A DNA stretch of 64,000 bases. Source: Zelonia costaricensis. Its lineage: Eukaryota; Euglenozoa; Kinetoplastea; Trypanosomatida; Trypanosomatidae. Both the position numbers and the translations under genes were made by a program. The stretch lies in the NCBI GenBank assembly GCA_030849075.1, contig JASAOO010003549.1:60212-124211 (forward strand), in the 5' to 3' direction. Below the pieces are notes generated by a model. It was not told where the DNA came from, made no database searches, and saw only the letters and a program-made list of their open reading frames with translations. Below, piece after piece: positions 29,432 to 40,967 of the stretch (the stretch's first letter is position 1; each line of letters starts with the position of its first letter).

Positions 29432-30437
29432 CCACACCCTCGTCTGGGAGTCCTGTTGAACTCCTCTGCACTGTGGGCGTGAGCGCGACACCAGAGAGAC
29501 AGAGGCAAAGGGCGGTGAGAGTGACGGGGGAAGAAACCCACGTCAACGTACGTTGAAGAGTTCGAGCTGTCCGAGTCCACCGGACTCAGTGCGGCTTGCG
29601 TCGCCGACTGTGCACACTGTCAACTCGCTGCACAGAAGGAAAGAAAAGACGAGCCAGGTGGGAGCAAGGTGGGAGAAGCTATGCTTCATGTTGGTTTCCA
29701 CGGAGTCCGGCACGTGGGCGGTGGCACGGGCACAGTGCCTCGCCTCCGCCCCCTTCCCCTCCCCTTCATCAGTGCGAGTTTGAATGCGGCCGCGGCCTAC
29801 AAAGGCCCAGCGCAGTCCTTTCCTTTTTTTCTCTGCCGGATAGGGACAGGTGGGGAGAAGGGGGAGGGGGGCGGAAGAGGGGGGGGGGAGGGCATGCGGA
29901 AAGTGCGCGTTGCGCGGTACGCCAGTGCCCGTGGCGGTAGTGGGCAGCGGTTTCTTAGGTGGGGCAGCCCGGGGCTGAGGGAGGGGCGTATGGATTTGGC
30001 CGCGTGTGCGCGCAAGGGTCCTTCTTTCGTTTTCGTTTCTCGTTCGCTCGGATAGGAGCGTAGCGTGTTGATTCTACTGGACGCTCCCCTTGTGTGCTCC
30101 GGCCATCGGATAGTCTAGGACGCTCTTTGAGTCGCCGTGAGGCAGCATCCCCCTTTTCTTCTTCTTTTTCCGCGTGTCGCGGGCGCGACGCAGCCAAGAC
30201 TTGAAAGCCAGAAACACACACACACACACACGCACACACACGCGGACAGCGACGCACAGAAACACCGTACGAGGACAAATGCAAATGATGAAGAACAGCA
30301 CGGAGGCCGCTCGCCCAGCAGTACAGATTGCAGCGGCACCAAAGACAAGAAGAAAGAAGCGACGACAACCGTTGAAGAACCCACAACTCGTTCCTCCTCC
30401 CCCACCCCTCCCCCAGACACCATCTTCTCCGCTTCAG
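29432..30437. other. Intergenic region, 1.0 kb
   Basis: No gene seen. A strong G/A-rich block at about 29846-29891 is polypyrimidine on the coding strand and a good candidate splice signal for the pseudouridine synthase, about 420 nt from its ATG. A (CA)n run lies at about 30213-30242 in the likely 3'UTR of the PH-like gene. Confidence 0.7.
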
Positions 30438-33400
30438 CTACGCCTTATTCTGGTGAATCAAGAGCGACTCGCGGAAGGCACGGCGGCGCTGTTCCATCAA
30501 GTCCCAGCTGGGCGGCGACCCTAGGCTGCCCCTCAGCTCGCTGCCCCTGGGCGACGCGCGGCTCGAGCTGCTGGGCGTGTGCTGCGGCGTGGAGGAGCTC
30601 GACGGCTGAAGCGGGTGTCCGCGCACCCCCTGCGCAGCACGGGAGAAGGTGCCGCCGCCACTGGTGAGCGTCGCCGCAGACGCGTCCGACAGCTGCGGCG
30701 GGATGACTCGCACGCCGTCAAGGAGACTCGGGCTGCCCATCACTACGTACGGCGTCGGTGTACCCACCGCTGCGCGAGGCACTGCCAGCGGCGTTGAGGC
30801 GTCCACCAGCACCGCCGCGAAGTCGCGCGGCCCGGCGTTCTGCGAGGTACTACTTGAAAGCTCGATGCGGCGGCTTCCACTGCGATCGCGCGTCGCTTCC
30901 CCGTTGGCCGCAGTGCCGTTGATGTGCGTGGGTGACCGCTGGTCGTGCGCAGCTGCGAGGAACGGCTCCAACCGCGCATCGACGCCGCCGGGCAAGTGCG
31001 GGGTGGGTGGCGAGCCGCTCGACGGCGACGGCGCGCTGGACACCGACGACGAAGTCGCTTCTTTTGCCCCGTGTGAGTCAAGCTGGTGCCCGTCAGGCGA
31101 CGCCGCGGACGCGGACGCTGAGGACGTGTCGTGCATGGGGCGTGCCATGGGTGAACGGACAGTCGCGTTGGACGGATCCGTGTGCCGAGCCCCAGGTCCC
31201 CCAGGCACCGCTGGGGACTTCGGTTCCGCTGCGCTGCCGCCCCTCATCGCCTGCACCTGTGCGTTCTCAAGCGGCGCCTTCGGAGTGGCGCGGCGCGAGC
31301 CGGCGTCTCGCGGCTCCCGCTGCGGCTCCTCGCGCTGGGAGATGCGGGCCACGAGCGACTCCATCGCCGCTAAAGCGGCCGCCGCCTCCTCACTCGAGTG
31401 CCGCGCCGACGCCTCGCTCATGACAGACGAGCCCGAGTGCAGCAACGCCTCGCCCGGCGGCGCCGAAGCGGGCGCACGGGGGGCAGAGACGTAGCTGGGC
31501 GAGCGCGGCCGGCGCGGCGTGCCGGGGCTGCATGGGCCGCTCCGCGGACACCCTGGCGCGGGTGTCGGGCTCATGGAGTGGCGCGGCGTCGTCGTCGCAG
31601 CCGTTGCCACCGCAAACGCGCTCGTCGGTGTGCCGCCGTGCTCGCGCGGCGTCGGGTCACGCGTGGAGGGGGTTGCTGATTGCGGCGAGCCCGCCGAAGG
31701 CGGCTGCGACGGTGACACCCCCGGCGCCGTGGCGGTCAGCGTTGCCTTCCCAGGCGACAACGAGCCCACCATCGCCGAGTGCACCGACGACGCCGTGGAG
31801 GACGTCGTGTCGTCGAGGTACCTCTGCGTCGTCGCAGCCACCACCACCGTCTGCTCCGCCAACGCCGCGCTCTTGAGGCGGCCGTTGAGCGGCACTGGTG
31901 CCTCCGCAGCGGGTTTGGTGGACGGCGGCACGCGTGTGTGGAGCTGACTCCCGCTCGTCAGGTTCAACCGCAAGGCATCACCTGAGATAGGGGAGGCGGA
32001 GTTTCGGCGTGATGGGGGTACCGTCGCGTTTGTGAAAGACGGGTCACTGTGCTTCATTTTTTGCGGGGACGGCGGGCCCACGGGCAGGGCACTCCCATGC
32101 ATCCCGTTCCGCTCGTCGTCCTCCACCACAATGGACAGCTCAGCCTCCGCATCGCTCTCTCTCCTGCACAGGTGCGGATTCAGCGGGGACAGGGACGCGG
32201 CACTGGAGGTTGAGCCACACGACAGCGGGCGTGCCGGCCGCCGGGCGCCAGACTTGACGCGAGAAAGTGAGGCTGGGTCGTCGCTCAGAGGCCCACCACG
32301 TCGACCCTCGGGCCGCTCTTGAAGTGGCAGGTTTGGCATCGAGTTGGTTTCGAGAGAGGGGATCGGGGCAGCATCGGCATGCGTCCACTGCTCCGCCGTG
32401 CCAGACCCGAGTCCGCCAGACAGCGTCGAGGCACGTCGCGGGGACAGCGCCACAAACTGCTCCCCGCCGAGTGGCGTGAAAGACGGCACTGAGTGGACCT
32501 TCGGATTGGAGGTGGCGGCAGGCTCTGTCGGTGCCACTACCCCGACGACCGCGGCCCCGACACCGCGCAGCCACGACAGCCACGCCGCGCGGTTCGCAGA
32601 GGATTTTGCGAGTGCCTCGAAGATGACGGGGCGACCCGTGCACAGCTCCGTCTCGCGTCGCCGCATCGCTTGCACGGCGGCGGACTCGTTCGCAGGCCCC
32701 GCGAGCGCCACCCCACCGCCAAGCGGCTCGACGTCGCGGTACTGCGCGAAGCTGTCGACCACGGAGCTGACTTGCAGCAGCATCTCGTTCGTCGCGCTCG
32801 CCGTCACGGTCGTGCGGCGGAGGTCGAGGGAGACGGCGCGAGGCTCGTGTCCGGGGGCGTGGTGGAGCCGCTGCCAGAGCTGCAGGCGGTGTCGCGAGAG
32901 GTGCAGGAGGTAGTGCGAACCGGCGCGCGCGGACAGCTTGACGTAGTAGCGCCGCCTCTTCCCCATCTCACCCCACGGGCGGCAGTACAAGTACCCGCTG
33001 TCTGGGGCTCGTGCGCTGCTGTGGGACCGCTGCAGCGGCGGCTGGCCGACCCGCGACACAGCCTCCGCGGTCGCGCGCGCCGCGACTGCGCGCTGCGGAA
33101 GGTCGCGGGCACACGGAGTACTGGGTGCGGCATCGGGGGTGGTGGTGGGACTCGTGCAGCGGCGCGTGGGGGAAGCCAGCGGCCTTGGCGCCTCGAAGAG
33201 CACTCCGCCGGGGGACACTGGGGTCTGCGGGGGCTGCGCAGCCGAGAAGGTGGAAACGGAGGCCACTTTACTGGGTGCGCGCGGGGTGATGGGCGGCGAG
33301 GCCGCAGCTTGAAAGGACGCCTCACCCGAGGCGAGGCGCGGGGACAGCACCGACACGGACGGCGTGCGCTGTGCGCGGCTCTGGGACAGTCGCTCCGCAA

Positions 33401-34472
33401 GGGACCCACTGCCGGCCTCCAACGCAGACGCCACCGCGCCCGCCACTGCGGAGACAGACGTCACTGTGGGTGAGCCGGGCGCCGGCATGCCGTCCCCGCT
33501 CGACCAGGTCTGGACGGCAGCGAACGAGCCGCTGCGGTTGAGCCGTGGCGACAGGACGTGGTTGCGCTTTCGACGTGTGAGCCCCACGCCGGACGCGAAG
33601 TCGGTCAGCAACTCCTCAATCTGCTCGGTCTGTTGCGCTGATGCGAAGGCGAGGTAGAGGCGGTGCCCGCCGCGGAGAGTGAAGATGAGGCCCACCGGGC
33701 CCCACAGCTCATAGCGCCACCGCAGCGTGTCCGCCGTCTTTTCGGAGCGGCTGGCAGCTGCACCGACCGCACTCTTGCCGTTGCGGTGGTGGCCAGGGTC
33801 CTCCCGCGCGGGCTGCTTGCCGTGGTTCTTGTGCTCGTCAGGGGCCTCGCGGCCGTGGGCGTCGAAGACGAGCGGCACGGGCGACTGAAAGCAGTGGCGG
33901 CGGATGGAGTGGATGTCCTGCATTTGGACATCGCGCTTGATCGGCGACGTGGCCGGGGCGCTCACCTTCTTCCCGCGATGCTCGCCGCTGGTGAGCGTGT
34001 CGCGCGCCACCACGTCCGCGACACTCGTGCTCCGCCCGTCGGAGGCCGCGGCGGCGAGCACCTGCCGCCAGTTTTGGTGCGCCCCGGTGGCTGACAGACG
34101 TCCAGGGCCCAGCTGCCACGTGAAGTCGCCGCGGCGTGCCGGTCCTGTATCGACCATGGCCGCATCCTCTAGTACAAGCCGGTCGCCGCAGCAGGAGAGG
34201 GCGCGGAAACACGTCCACGACCCGAGGGCGTCACCGAAGGCGGTGCGGTCACGGCGGTCCATGACCTCCTCGCTGGACGCGAACGACGCGTGACTCTCGC
34301 TGTGCCGCTCCACGGAGGCGCGCCACGCCTGCAGCCGGGCTGGCGGGCCGGCGCCCGTGTGCTCTTCGGGGCTCCACTCCAGTACATCGAACGTCATCAG
34401 GGGCGTGGAGGGTGGCAGGGAGGAGAAGCGCACCTGCCGCTCCGGCTCCGTCGCGGGCCTCTCCGGTAACAT
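30438..34472 (-). CDS. 1344-aa protein with PH-like domains in a disordered Ser/Pro-rich chain
   Basis: Start chosen at the first ATG (34470-34472, MLPERPATEPE); the frame runs 26 codons further to a GTG. Two folded parts stand out. Residues about 245-310 contain LRWRYELWGPVGLIFTLRGG and a following helix ending EELLTDF, like the end of a PH domain. Residues about 494-640 look like a complete PH-like domain: the opening GYLYCRPWGEMGKRRRYYVKL, several strands, and a closing helix with the near-invariant Trp (AAWLSWLRGVG). PH domains bind phosphoinositides or proteins. The rest is Ser/Pro/Ala/Thr-rich with many SP and TP dipeptides, suited to proline-directed phosphorylation. The last 20 residues form a charged helix (LMEQRRRAFRESLLIHQ). 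It may be a membrane-associated scaffold; no enzyme motif was seen. Confidence 0.8.
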   Translation of the reverse strand: MLPERPATEPERQVRFSSLPPSTPLMTFDVLEWSPEEHTGAGPPARLQAWRASVERHSESHASFASSEEVMDRRDRTAFGDALGSWTCFRALSCCGDRLVLEDAAMVDTGPARRGDFTWQLGPGRLSATGAHQNWRQVLAAAASDGRSTSVADVVARDTLTSGEHRGKKVSAPATSPIKRDVQMQDIHSIRRHCFQSPVPLVFDAHGREAPDEHKNHGKQPAREDPGHHRNGKSAVGAAASRSEKTADTLRWRYELWGPVGLIFTLRGGHRLYLAFASAQQTEQIEELLTDFASGVGLTRRKRNHVLSPRLNRSGSFAAVQTWSSGDGMPAPGSPTVTSVSAVAGAVASALEAGSGSLAERLSQSRAQRTPSVSVLSPRLASGEASFQAAASPPITPRAPSKVASVSTFSAAQPPQTPVSPGGVLFEAPRPLASPTRRCTSPTTTPDAAPSTPCARDLPQRAVAARATAEAVSRVGQPPLQRSHSSARAPDSGYLYCRPWGEMGKRRRYYVKLSARAGSHYLLHLSRHRLQLWQRLHHAPGHEPRAVSLDLRRTTVTASATNEMLLQVSSVVDSFAQYRDVEPLGGGVALAGPANESAAVQAMRRRETELCTGRPVIFEALAKSSANRAAWLSWLRGVGAAVVGVVAPTEPAATSNPKVHSVPSFTPLGGEQFVALSPRRASTLSGGLGSGTAEQWTHADAAPIPSLETNSMPNLPLQERPEGRRGGPLSDDPASLSRVKSGARRPARPLSCGSTSSAASLSPLNPHLCRRESDAEAELSIVVEDDERNGMHGSALPVGPPSPQKMKHSDPSFTNATVPPSRRNSASPISGDALRLNLTSGSQLHTRVPPSTKPAAEAPVPLNGRLKSAALAEQTVVVAATTQRYLDDTTSSTASSVHSAMVGSLSPGKATLTATAPGVSPSQPPSAGSPQSATPSTRDPTPREHGGTPTSAFAVATAATTTPRHSMSPTPAPGCPRSGPCSPGTPRRPRSPSYVSAPRAPASAPPGEALLHSGSSVMSEASARHSSEEAAAALAAMESLVARISQREEPQREPRDAGSRRATPKAPLENAQVQAMRGGSAAEPKSPAVPGGPGARHTDPSNATVRSPMARPMHDTSSASASAASPDGHQLDSHGAKEATSSSVSSAPSPSSGSPPTPHLPGGVDARLEPFLAAAHDQRSPTHINGTAANGEATRDRSGSRRIELSSSTSQNAGPRDFAAVLVDASTPLAVPRAAVGTPTPYVVMGSPSLLDGVRVIPPQLSDASAATLTSGGGTFSRAAQGVRGHPLQPSSSSTPQHTPSSSSRASPRGSELRGSLGSPPSWDLMEQRRRAFRESLLIHQNKA

Positions 34473-37399
34473 AGTGCTCAGCGCCGTCGCGATGGACACA
34501 GAGCGAGGGAGAAGGAGGTGGGGGGCCGAGGGGGCGCACGAGGCCCGCACGTTTCTCCTCTGCTCGTCGTTGGTGCTTTTTCTTTGCTTTTATCGGCTTC
34601 TTCTCCTGTGTGCCTCAGTCGAGGTGGCGCCAAACACACCCAAATTGCGACGTCGCACTCACACGCGCACCCTGTGGCTTCCTCTCTTCCTTTCTGTTTT
34701 TTCCGCTTCTTTTGCAGATGCGACGCAGAAGCGGATAACCGACAGACAGGAAAGAAACGGAAAAAGCGCGACGCGCGCCGCTCCCCAGGACGGCAGACCC
34801 GCCTTTGAGCTGCAGAGTGCGAAGAAGACAACCGCACACAGAGGACGACACAAATTATAGACGAAACCGTGTCGCGCGCTTTCGGCTTCACGCCAACGCA
34901 AGCACGCACGCTCGGTGAGAAGGCAGCTCAATAAGAGAAACACGTCACAGAAAGAGCCTTCACCAACTTACGTCACGTGATGCTCGCCTCTATCCTGACA
35001 CTGACAGATTCGCCGCGTGCCGTGGCAAAGTCTAGGGGAAAAAAAAAGCAGGCAAATAAAAGGAGCACGAAAAAAAAAAGAAAGAGAGGAGCGACGGAGT
35101 CTCGTGTGCTGCGTGGGAACGCCAGGCACGTCCGGCACACATGCACAGGCACACAAGAAATGGCACAGAGAGAGAGAGATGTCTGGAACACAGGCAGAGC
35201 TGCAGTGCAGCTTCAGAGACAGCTGGCAGTTCCACAACAGTCAGAAAAAGAAGAAAAAATGATAGCAGCACGCAAGTCTTGAAAACAACACAAGTGAGCA
35301 ACACGCAAAGAGCAATCTGACCAAGAACAGCACACAGACACACACACACACAGCCACAGAAGTGGAAAGCAAAAGCGCCGCTTCGAAAGGAGAGCAGTGA
35401 AAATTGAAAAAAGATGACGAAACACGGGCGACCGCAACGAGAAAAGAAAAGGCGTAAGGCAACTCAATACGGTGCCACGCCACAACAAACAATCGTCGAT
35501 CGATAGAAGCAGTCCAGCCGTCAACACGACCGACACTGCACTTCAAAGTCAAGGATGGCAGTCACGCAAAGACTGACACACGAGGGAGAGGGAAAGGGCC
35601 GTTCTACAGAGCCACGAGAACGAGCGGGAAGCCGTGCGTACTGGCGCCACGCGTGCACACACACACACACGCTTTGATTGCCTTCTTGCGGAGGGGGGGG
35701 GGCTGTGCGCGCGCGCGTTTGTCGGGAGGGTGTCCCTAAGGCGACGAGAAGCTTCTCACCTGCACAGGGCGTACGCACGTAGCCAGCAGAGCTGCGAAGG
35801 CGTAGCCGTCCAAGGCACACGACGCAGCGCGGCACGTTGGAAACGTTGCAGGAGGACAAGCGATTGTCCTGCCGTGTGTATAGAGGACGCGTGGAGAGGT
35901 CGAGCTGAAAATCGAAAAGAGAGGGGGACGATTACCCCTTTTTTTTTGGTGCCGTGAAAGCGAACAAGCGGGTTTGTTCGAGGTCACAAACCCCGAAGAC
36001 AGCAGACGACGCAGAGCTCTCGCCAGCACATCAAAAAAACTAAACAGGATAACGGTTGGGCGGCCTGGTTTTTCTTTTCCTTTTCCTTTTTGTGCTGCTC
36101 GGGTGCAGAAGGCAGGAGGAGCGTGCACAAGGCGGTGCGAAGCGAGCGACGCGAAAACGCAAGAAGGAAGCGCCGAAGAAGAAAAACACAGAAACGAGAG
36201 ATGACAAATATCAAAGCACTAATGCGAAAGGTGGAAAATACGAAAAAGCCGGGAAGTGGGGGGGGGGGGGAAGAGTCAAGTGTGGTATTGCGGTTGAGCC
36301 GGGAGTGCCACTCACGCACTCCGAACACGCACGCACGCCCGTTCGACTACACTCTGCACGCCGCGCAACGGGAACGTCAAGTCGAGGGACGGGCGACGCG
36401 ACAGACTCTCTTTTCCCTTTTTCTACGTTGTGCAGCGAGACGACGACAGTCGGATTGGAATAGGAGAGGAGCGGGACAGGAAGAGGGAGAGATGCGGGAG
36501 CCGGGGTGAGGAAGAAGCAAGCCGCTCAAGTAGAGGATGCGGAACGTACAACAAAAAACCAGAGAGACCAGCACCTCGAGGTCGTTGCTGTTGCTACACG
36601 TGCACGTATTCGGGGGGTATGTGTGGGTGTGTGTCTTGCGAAATGGAGAATAAGGGGAAGAGGAAGCGGGGCTCTGCTGAGCGTGCGGTGTGAGGTAGAA
36701 AGCGAGAGAGTGAGTGGGAGGGGTGGAACAGGGTACGCGAATGGAGGCGATTCAACCACAACGTCGCCGCTCGTGGCCGCTGGGACGGGGGTGAAAGGTG
36801 AGCAGCAAAGCGGCAACGGAGGGCGGTGCCGCGGCACGCGTGCCGGTGAAGGGAGGTAACGAGAACACGTGAAGTTAGCAGTCAGGAGAGCGGAAAGAAT
36901 GAAGTTGAGGGATCGGTCATTGCGTGTCAGAGGCCTTTTTAAAGGGCCGTCACACGCACGTCTTGCCTCTTGTTTACCTTTTTTTTTTTTTGCACCGCGA
37001 CGGGCGGCGTAGCAGGGACGAGTCGTCTGCATTCAAAACGGCCGTCTCGGCACCCACTCGATGCAACGCTCAGGCAGGCTCGAGACACCCCACAGGCCCA
37101 AAAGACTCGTCCGCACCTCCTCGAGAGAGAGACGCCTACCCGAGTGGAGGAAGAGGGAAAAAAAAGGACACGCAACACGGGAAACAAAGCGCCCCTCCTC
37201 CGATAGGCGAGGGGACGCCCCATTCTGTGCCGTGTTGGGTTGAGGTTTCCTGTTTTGGTTTGTTTTGTTTGTATTTTTTTTTTCGCCGGGCTGCCGGACC
37301 GTTCGCAGGTGGTGATGCCTCCACTTTCCTCCTTTTTTCCACCCTTCCTTGCCGTGCATTGCCCCTGCTTTGGTCCGTTTCAGGGGAAGACGTGTCGGC
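34473..37399. other. Longest gene-free region, 2.9 kb
   Basis: No gene supported in either strand; the longest frames (up to 168 aa) are repeat-derived and lack any recognisable motif. Expected content is the 5'UTR of the PH-like gene at its left (purine-rich 34499-34531) and a long 3'UTR of the first CoA-transferase. It contains (CA)n near 35337-35352, G-runs near 35692-35702 and 36256-36267, T-runs near 35939-35947, 36978-36990 and 37275-37285, and A-runs near 35038-35048 and 35070-35080. AT content is visibly higher than in the coding parts. Confidence 0.65.
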
Positions 37400-38893
37400 T
37401 TAATGGGGGACAGGAGCCAGCGGCATCGTCTTGAGGTCAGGCGAGACCGCGAACGGGGCCTCCGTCTTGGCCTTCACCTCCTCCAGCGTGACCCCTTCCG
37501 CAATCTCGGTCAGCAGGAGCGAGTTCACACCGCCTGGGGCCTTCTTGACCTCGAAGACGGCCAAGTCGGTGATGATCATGTCCAGGCAGCCACGACCCGT
37601 CAGCGGCGCCTTGCACGTCTTCACGATGCGGGACTGCCCGTGCTTGTCCGTGTGGCCGATGAGGGCGATGGTCTTGCAGCCGCACACAACGAGATCCATG
37701 GCGCCGCCCATGCCCTTCAGAATCTTCCCTGGCACGTACCAGCTCGCAATGTCACCGCTGCTCGACACCTCCAGTGCGCCGAGCATCGTGAGATCAAGAT
37801 GGCCGCCACGCATCATCGCAAACGACTCCACAATGTCAAAGAGCGAAGCCCCCGCCTTGCTCATCGTGATGGTCTGCTTGCTCGCGTTGGTGATGTCCGG
37901 GTCCACCTCCTCCGGCAGCGGGTACGGGCCGATGCCGAGCAGGCCGTTCTCCGCCTGGAGCACGACGTCCATGTCGGGAGGGATGTAGCTGGCCACCATG
38001 CTGGGCACACCGATGCCCAAGTTGAGCGTCATGCCCTCCTTAATCTCCAGTGCAGCACGACGCGCCATGACGTTGCGGTCCGCCCGTGCGTTCTTGCCCG
38101 TGCCGGAGGAGAAGCCAGGCTTCCGCTCAATCACAAACTCGGCCTCCCGCTTGATGTTCTCTGGGCGCACGAGGCGGTGCACGTACACGCCGGGCAGGTG
38201 CACCGTCTTCGGGTCCAGCTCCCCGCACTCCACAATCTCCTCCACCTCCGCAATGCACACCTTCGCCGCCTTCGCGGACGCCAGGTTGAAGTTCTGCGTC
38301 GTCCCGCGGAAGACCAGGTTGCCGCGCTTGTCCGCCTTCCACGCACGCACAAACGCGAAGTCGGCCGGCAGCGCCGTCTCCAGCGTGCACCACCGCCCGT
38401 TGAACTGCCGCGTCTCGCGCGGCTGGCTGTACTCGGCCACCTTCATCGACCCGCCCGGCAGAAACCGCACCGGCAGGCGACCCTCCGACACGGCCGTGCC
38501 GTAGCCGGTTGGGGTATAGAAGGCTGGCAGCCCCGCCCCGGCAGCGCGCAGGCGGTCGACGAGGGTGCCCATTGGGCAGAACTCCACCTCGAACTCGCCG
38601 TTGAAGAGATGCTTCGTGAAGAGCGGGTTCTCGCCGACGTAGGTGGTGATGGCCTTCTTGAGCTGCCCGTCCCGCGCGAAGGGACCGAAGCCGCTCTCCG
38701 CACCCGCCATCGTCGCGCCAATCACGGTGAGGTCCTTCGTCTTGGCGGCGTTGAGGGCGTCCAGCAGCTCAAAGGGGAAGCCGCACAGGCCGAAGCCACC
38801 GGCGGCGATCACAGATCCGTCGTGGATGTCCTTGACGGACTCCGCAACCCCCATGACCGCAGGGCGGCACACTTGCAGCGTGCGGCGCAGCAT
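37400..38893 (-). CDS. Family I CoA-transferase (ASCT/SCOT type), copy 1
   Basis: 497 aa from the ATG at 38891-38893. The family moves CoA between succinate and an acyl group: SCOT uses acetoacetate, and the trypanosomatid ASCT makes acetate from acetyl-CoA and succinate in the mitochondrion. Both halves are present: CoA-transferase signature 1 (DGSVIAAGGFGLCGFP, about residues 24-39) and signature 2 (LQAENGLLGIGPYP) with the catalytic glutamate at residue 315 (codon 37949-37951). The SFAMMRGGHLDLTMLGAL and VPGKILKGMGGAMDLV blocks also match SCOT. The short N-terminus MLRRTLQVCRP looks like a trypanosomatid mitochondrial presequence. It is the 3'-most of three tandem copies. Residues encoded by 38157-38428 are identical, base for base, to copy 2. 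Which substrate pair it prefers cannot be told from sequence; ASCT is more likely in this lineage. Confidence 0.94.
   Translation of the reverse strand: MLRRTLQVCRPAVMGVAESVKDIHDGSVIAAGGFGLCGFPFELLDALNAAKTKDLTVIGATMAGAESGFGPFARDGQLKKAITTYVGENPLFTKHLFNGEFEVEFCPMGTLVDRLRAAGAGLPAFYTPTGYGTAVSEGRLPVRFLPGGSMKVAEYSQPRETRQFNGRWCTLETALPADFAFVRAWKADKRGNLVFRGTTQNFNLASAKAAKVCIAEVEEIVECGELDPKTVHLPGVYVHRLVRPENIKREAEFVIERKPGFSSGTGKNARADRNVMARRAALEIKEGMTLNLGIGVPSMVASYIPPDMDVVLQAENGLLGIGPYPLPEEVDPDITNASKQTITMSKAGASLFDIVESFAMMRGGHLDLTMLGALEVSSSGDIASWYVPGKILKGMGGAMDLVVCGCKTIALIGHTDKHGQSRIVKTCKAPLTGRGCLDMIITDLAVFEVKKAPGGVNSLLLTEIAEGVTLEEVKAKTEAPFAVSPDLKTMPLAPVPH
38157..38428 (-). repeat. 272-bp block identical to 41737-42008 (gene-conversion tract, copy 1)
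   Basis: Base-for-base comparison shows no difference across 272 bp, with divergence starting at once on both sides. It codes for 90 residues from SQPRETRQF to VHRLVRPE. A second shared block, 38496-38584 against 42076-42164, has one mismatch in 89 bp at the same 3580-bp offset. Confidence 0.95.
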
Positions 38894-40967
38894 GTCGCCG
38901 ATGGTACGCGAACAAGAAGGGAAGTGACGAGAAGGAGAAGTGGGCTCGAGGCCGTTCAGCTTCCGGCACACACACACACACAAGATAGGTCGCGCAAGCA
39001 GAAACCACGTTACACGTACACCTCCGAGACTTGCAACGCACACAAACACAAACACACACACACACACACACGCGCGTAAACACAGGAACAGAAAGAACCG
39101 GAGAGAGAGAGAAAGAGGCGAGATGACAAGGGGTTCGGTGTGACAAGAGAATGTGTGCAATAGACGTGGGGCGGGGGACAGACGGGACGGCGATGCTCTT
39201 GCGGCGGCTGCGTCGAGAGAAGGGGGGTGGGGAGACGAGCTGATGTGGCGTTGGCAGGGTGGTGGGGTGGGCGCGAGGGCCAGGAAGAGGGGGAGAGAAG
39301 CAAAGAGGAAGAACGGTAGGCACGGAAGAGACGTTCACTGGGCGCAGCAGCGCGAGGGTGGAAGGGAGGGAGGGAGGAGAACACACAAGAAAGAAAGCTG
39401 TTGGCGCAGCTTCCGATGTGTGTGCACGTGACGGCTGCAATGCTGCCGTTCGCCGTGACACGAAAAGGGGGGGAGGGGGGAGGGCGACTGTCGTTGCTCT
39501 GCAGGTACACAGAGGAGCCAAAGCGACTGGGGAGGTGTAGGGGTGCTGGAAGGCGTGGAGACAGGTAGGGGCAACGCGGGTTGCGACCGAGGAGGTGGGT
39601 CGCACGGGAAACGCGTGAAGGTGTACTCGGACCGCAACAGGCGCGCACAGAGAAGGAGGTGAAGCTGCGGCTGTGCACAGCGCAGTTCCAAGCAAGACCG
39701 ATACGGCGCGCAGGTTAGAGAGCGAGTTCGACGCAAAGGTTGGAACAGTGCAGCCGACGTGTGCGTGCGTGCGTGTGTGTGTGTGTGTGCTGCTCTGGTA
39801 TCGCAGTCGATTCTGGGTCGCGAAGGCACTGCTCCTTGTAAAAGCGCGAAGTTCTTGGCTTATCGGCAGCAGCAAAGATAGAAGGGAGATGGCGTGCTAG
39901 AGACAGCGCTTCACCTTGAGCTGCGCAGATGATTGTGATGATGGTGGCAGGCTGCAGAACCCGTGGCGCCGTAACACGGTTTCAGCGCGTAGCAGGTGGC
40001 GCAGCACAAAAGGCAGTAGGCGTGGCGAAAGGGAGAGGAAGGAGTGGGAGGGAGGGGGCGCGGCACCGGACAGCGGTTGTGCATCATCAAACGTTGGCGC
40101 ACAACACAACCCAGGCCACACCACACACGGAGGAGGCGGTTGTGCATTCCCCACCAGCAAGTTCTTCAAGCTCCTAGCGCCGTCTGTCCTATTCGCGGTG
40201 CCCCACCACCACCACCAAGCTGCAATAGCCCGGCGGTGAGCAAAGACAGACGGGAAAAGGGAAACAGCGGGCAGCACCACGTCGTCTTGCCGCCGGTTAC
40301 GACGGTCGTTGAAGGGAAGGGGGGTTCGTGTTGTTTGCGAAGGTTGAAGAGGGGAGTGAGGGAGGCGCAGATGCCACCAGCGCTGTCAAGGGAGGGGAGG
40401 GGGGCAGTGAGAAGGAGGAATAGCGGCGTGCCGCAGTGTTGTTCTCGCGATGTAGACGTGCCGACACACACACACACACACACACAGAGAACGAGGGGGA
40501 GGAGAAAACCAAGCAGCCAAGCGCACACGGAATGCGATGGGAGCAGGGGGGAGGGGTGAGTGGTGGAAGCGCATTCGTGCGTTTCTTCCTGGAGGAGAGA
40601 CGGGGAGAGGAGAGGAGAGGGGGGCGGGGGGGGAGAGGACACCCAGATGGCAAGAAAGAAGTGGGGAGGCAAAAAAGAAGAGACCGGTTGATGTTAATCG
40701 CTCACAGATGCGTTACCAGAGGTGGGCCGACACCGCAGAGGCAAAAAAGAAAAAAGCAGGGAGGGTAGGAGAAGAGAGTGTGCGCTAGACAGTGCAAAGA
40801 AGGCACGAAGAAGAAGAAGAGAGAGATGCGCAGGGGTGACCGTCACTGTGGCGGCTGAGAGCCGCTAAAGTGCGTGTCTACAGTATTTTCTCTTTCTCTT
40901 CGGTCCTCGCTTATCTCCGTTTCGACCGTGACGTGGTTGCCGCCGCCTCGGGTGTTTTCTTAGGTCT
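38894..40967. other. Spacer between CoA-transferase copies 1 and 2, 2.1 kb
   Basis: No gene supported. It contains (CA)n near 38969-38982, 39050-39071 and 40464-40485, a GA-rich run near 39099-39115, G/A runs near 40594-40640 and (GT)n near 39773-39789. It presumably holds the 5'UTR of copy 1 and the 3'UTR of copy 2. Unlike the coding parts, it shows no obvious similarity to the spacer between copies 2 and 3. Confidence 0.65.

Noticed and set aside
37349..39079. 576-aa plus-strand frame antisense to CoA-transferase copy 1
   Set aside because: The minus strand encodes a full CoA-transferase with signatures; similar mirrors occur at 41205-42512 and 44108-45430.
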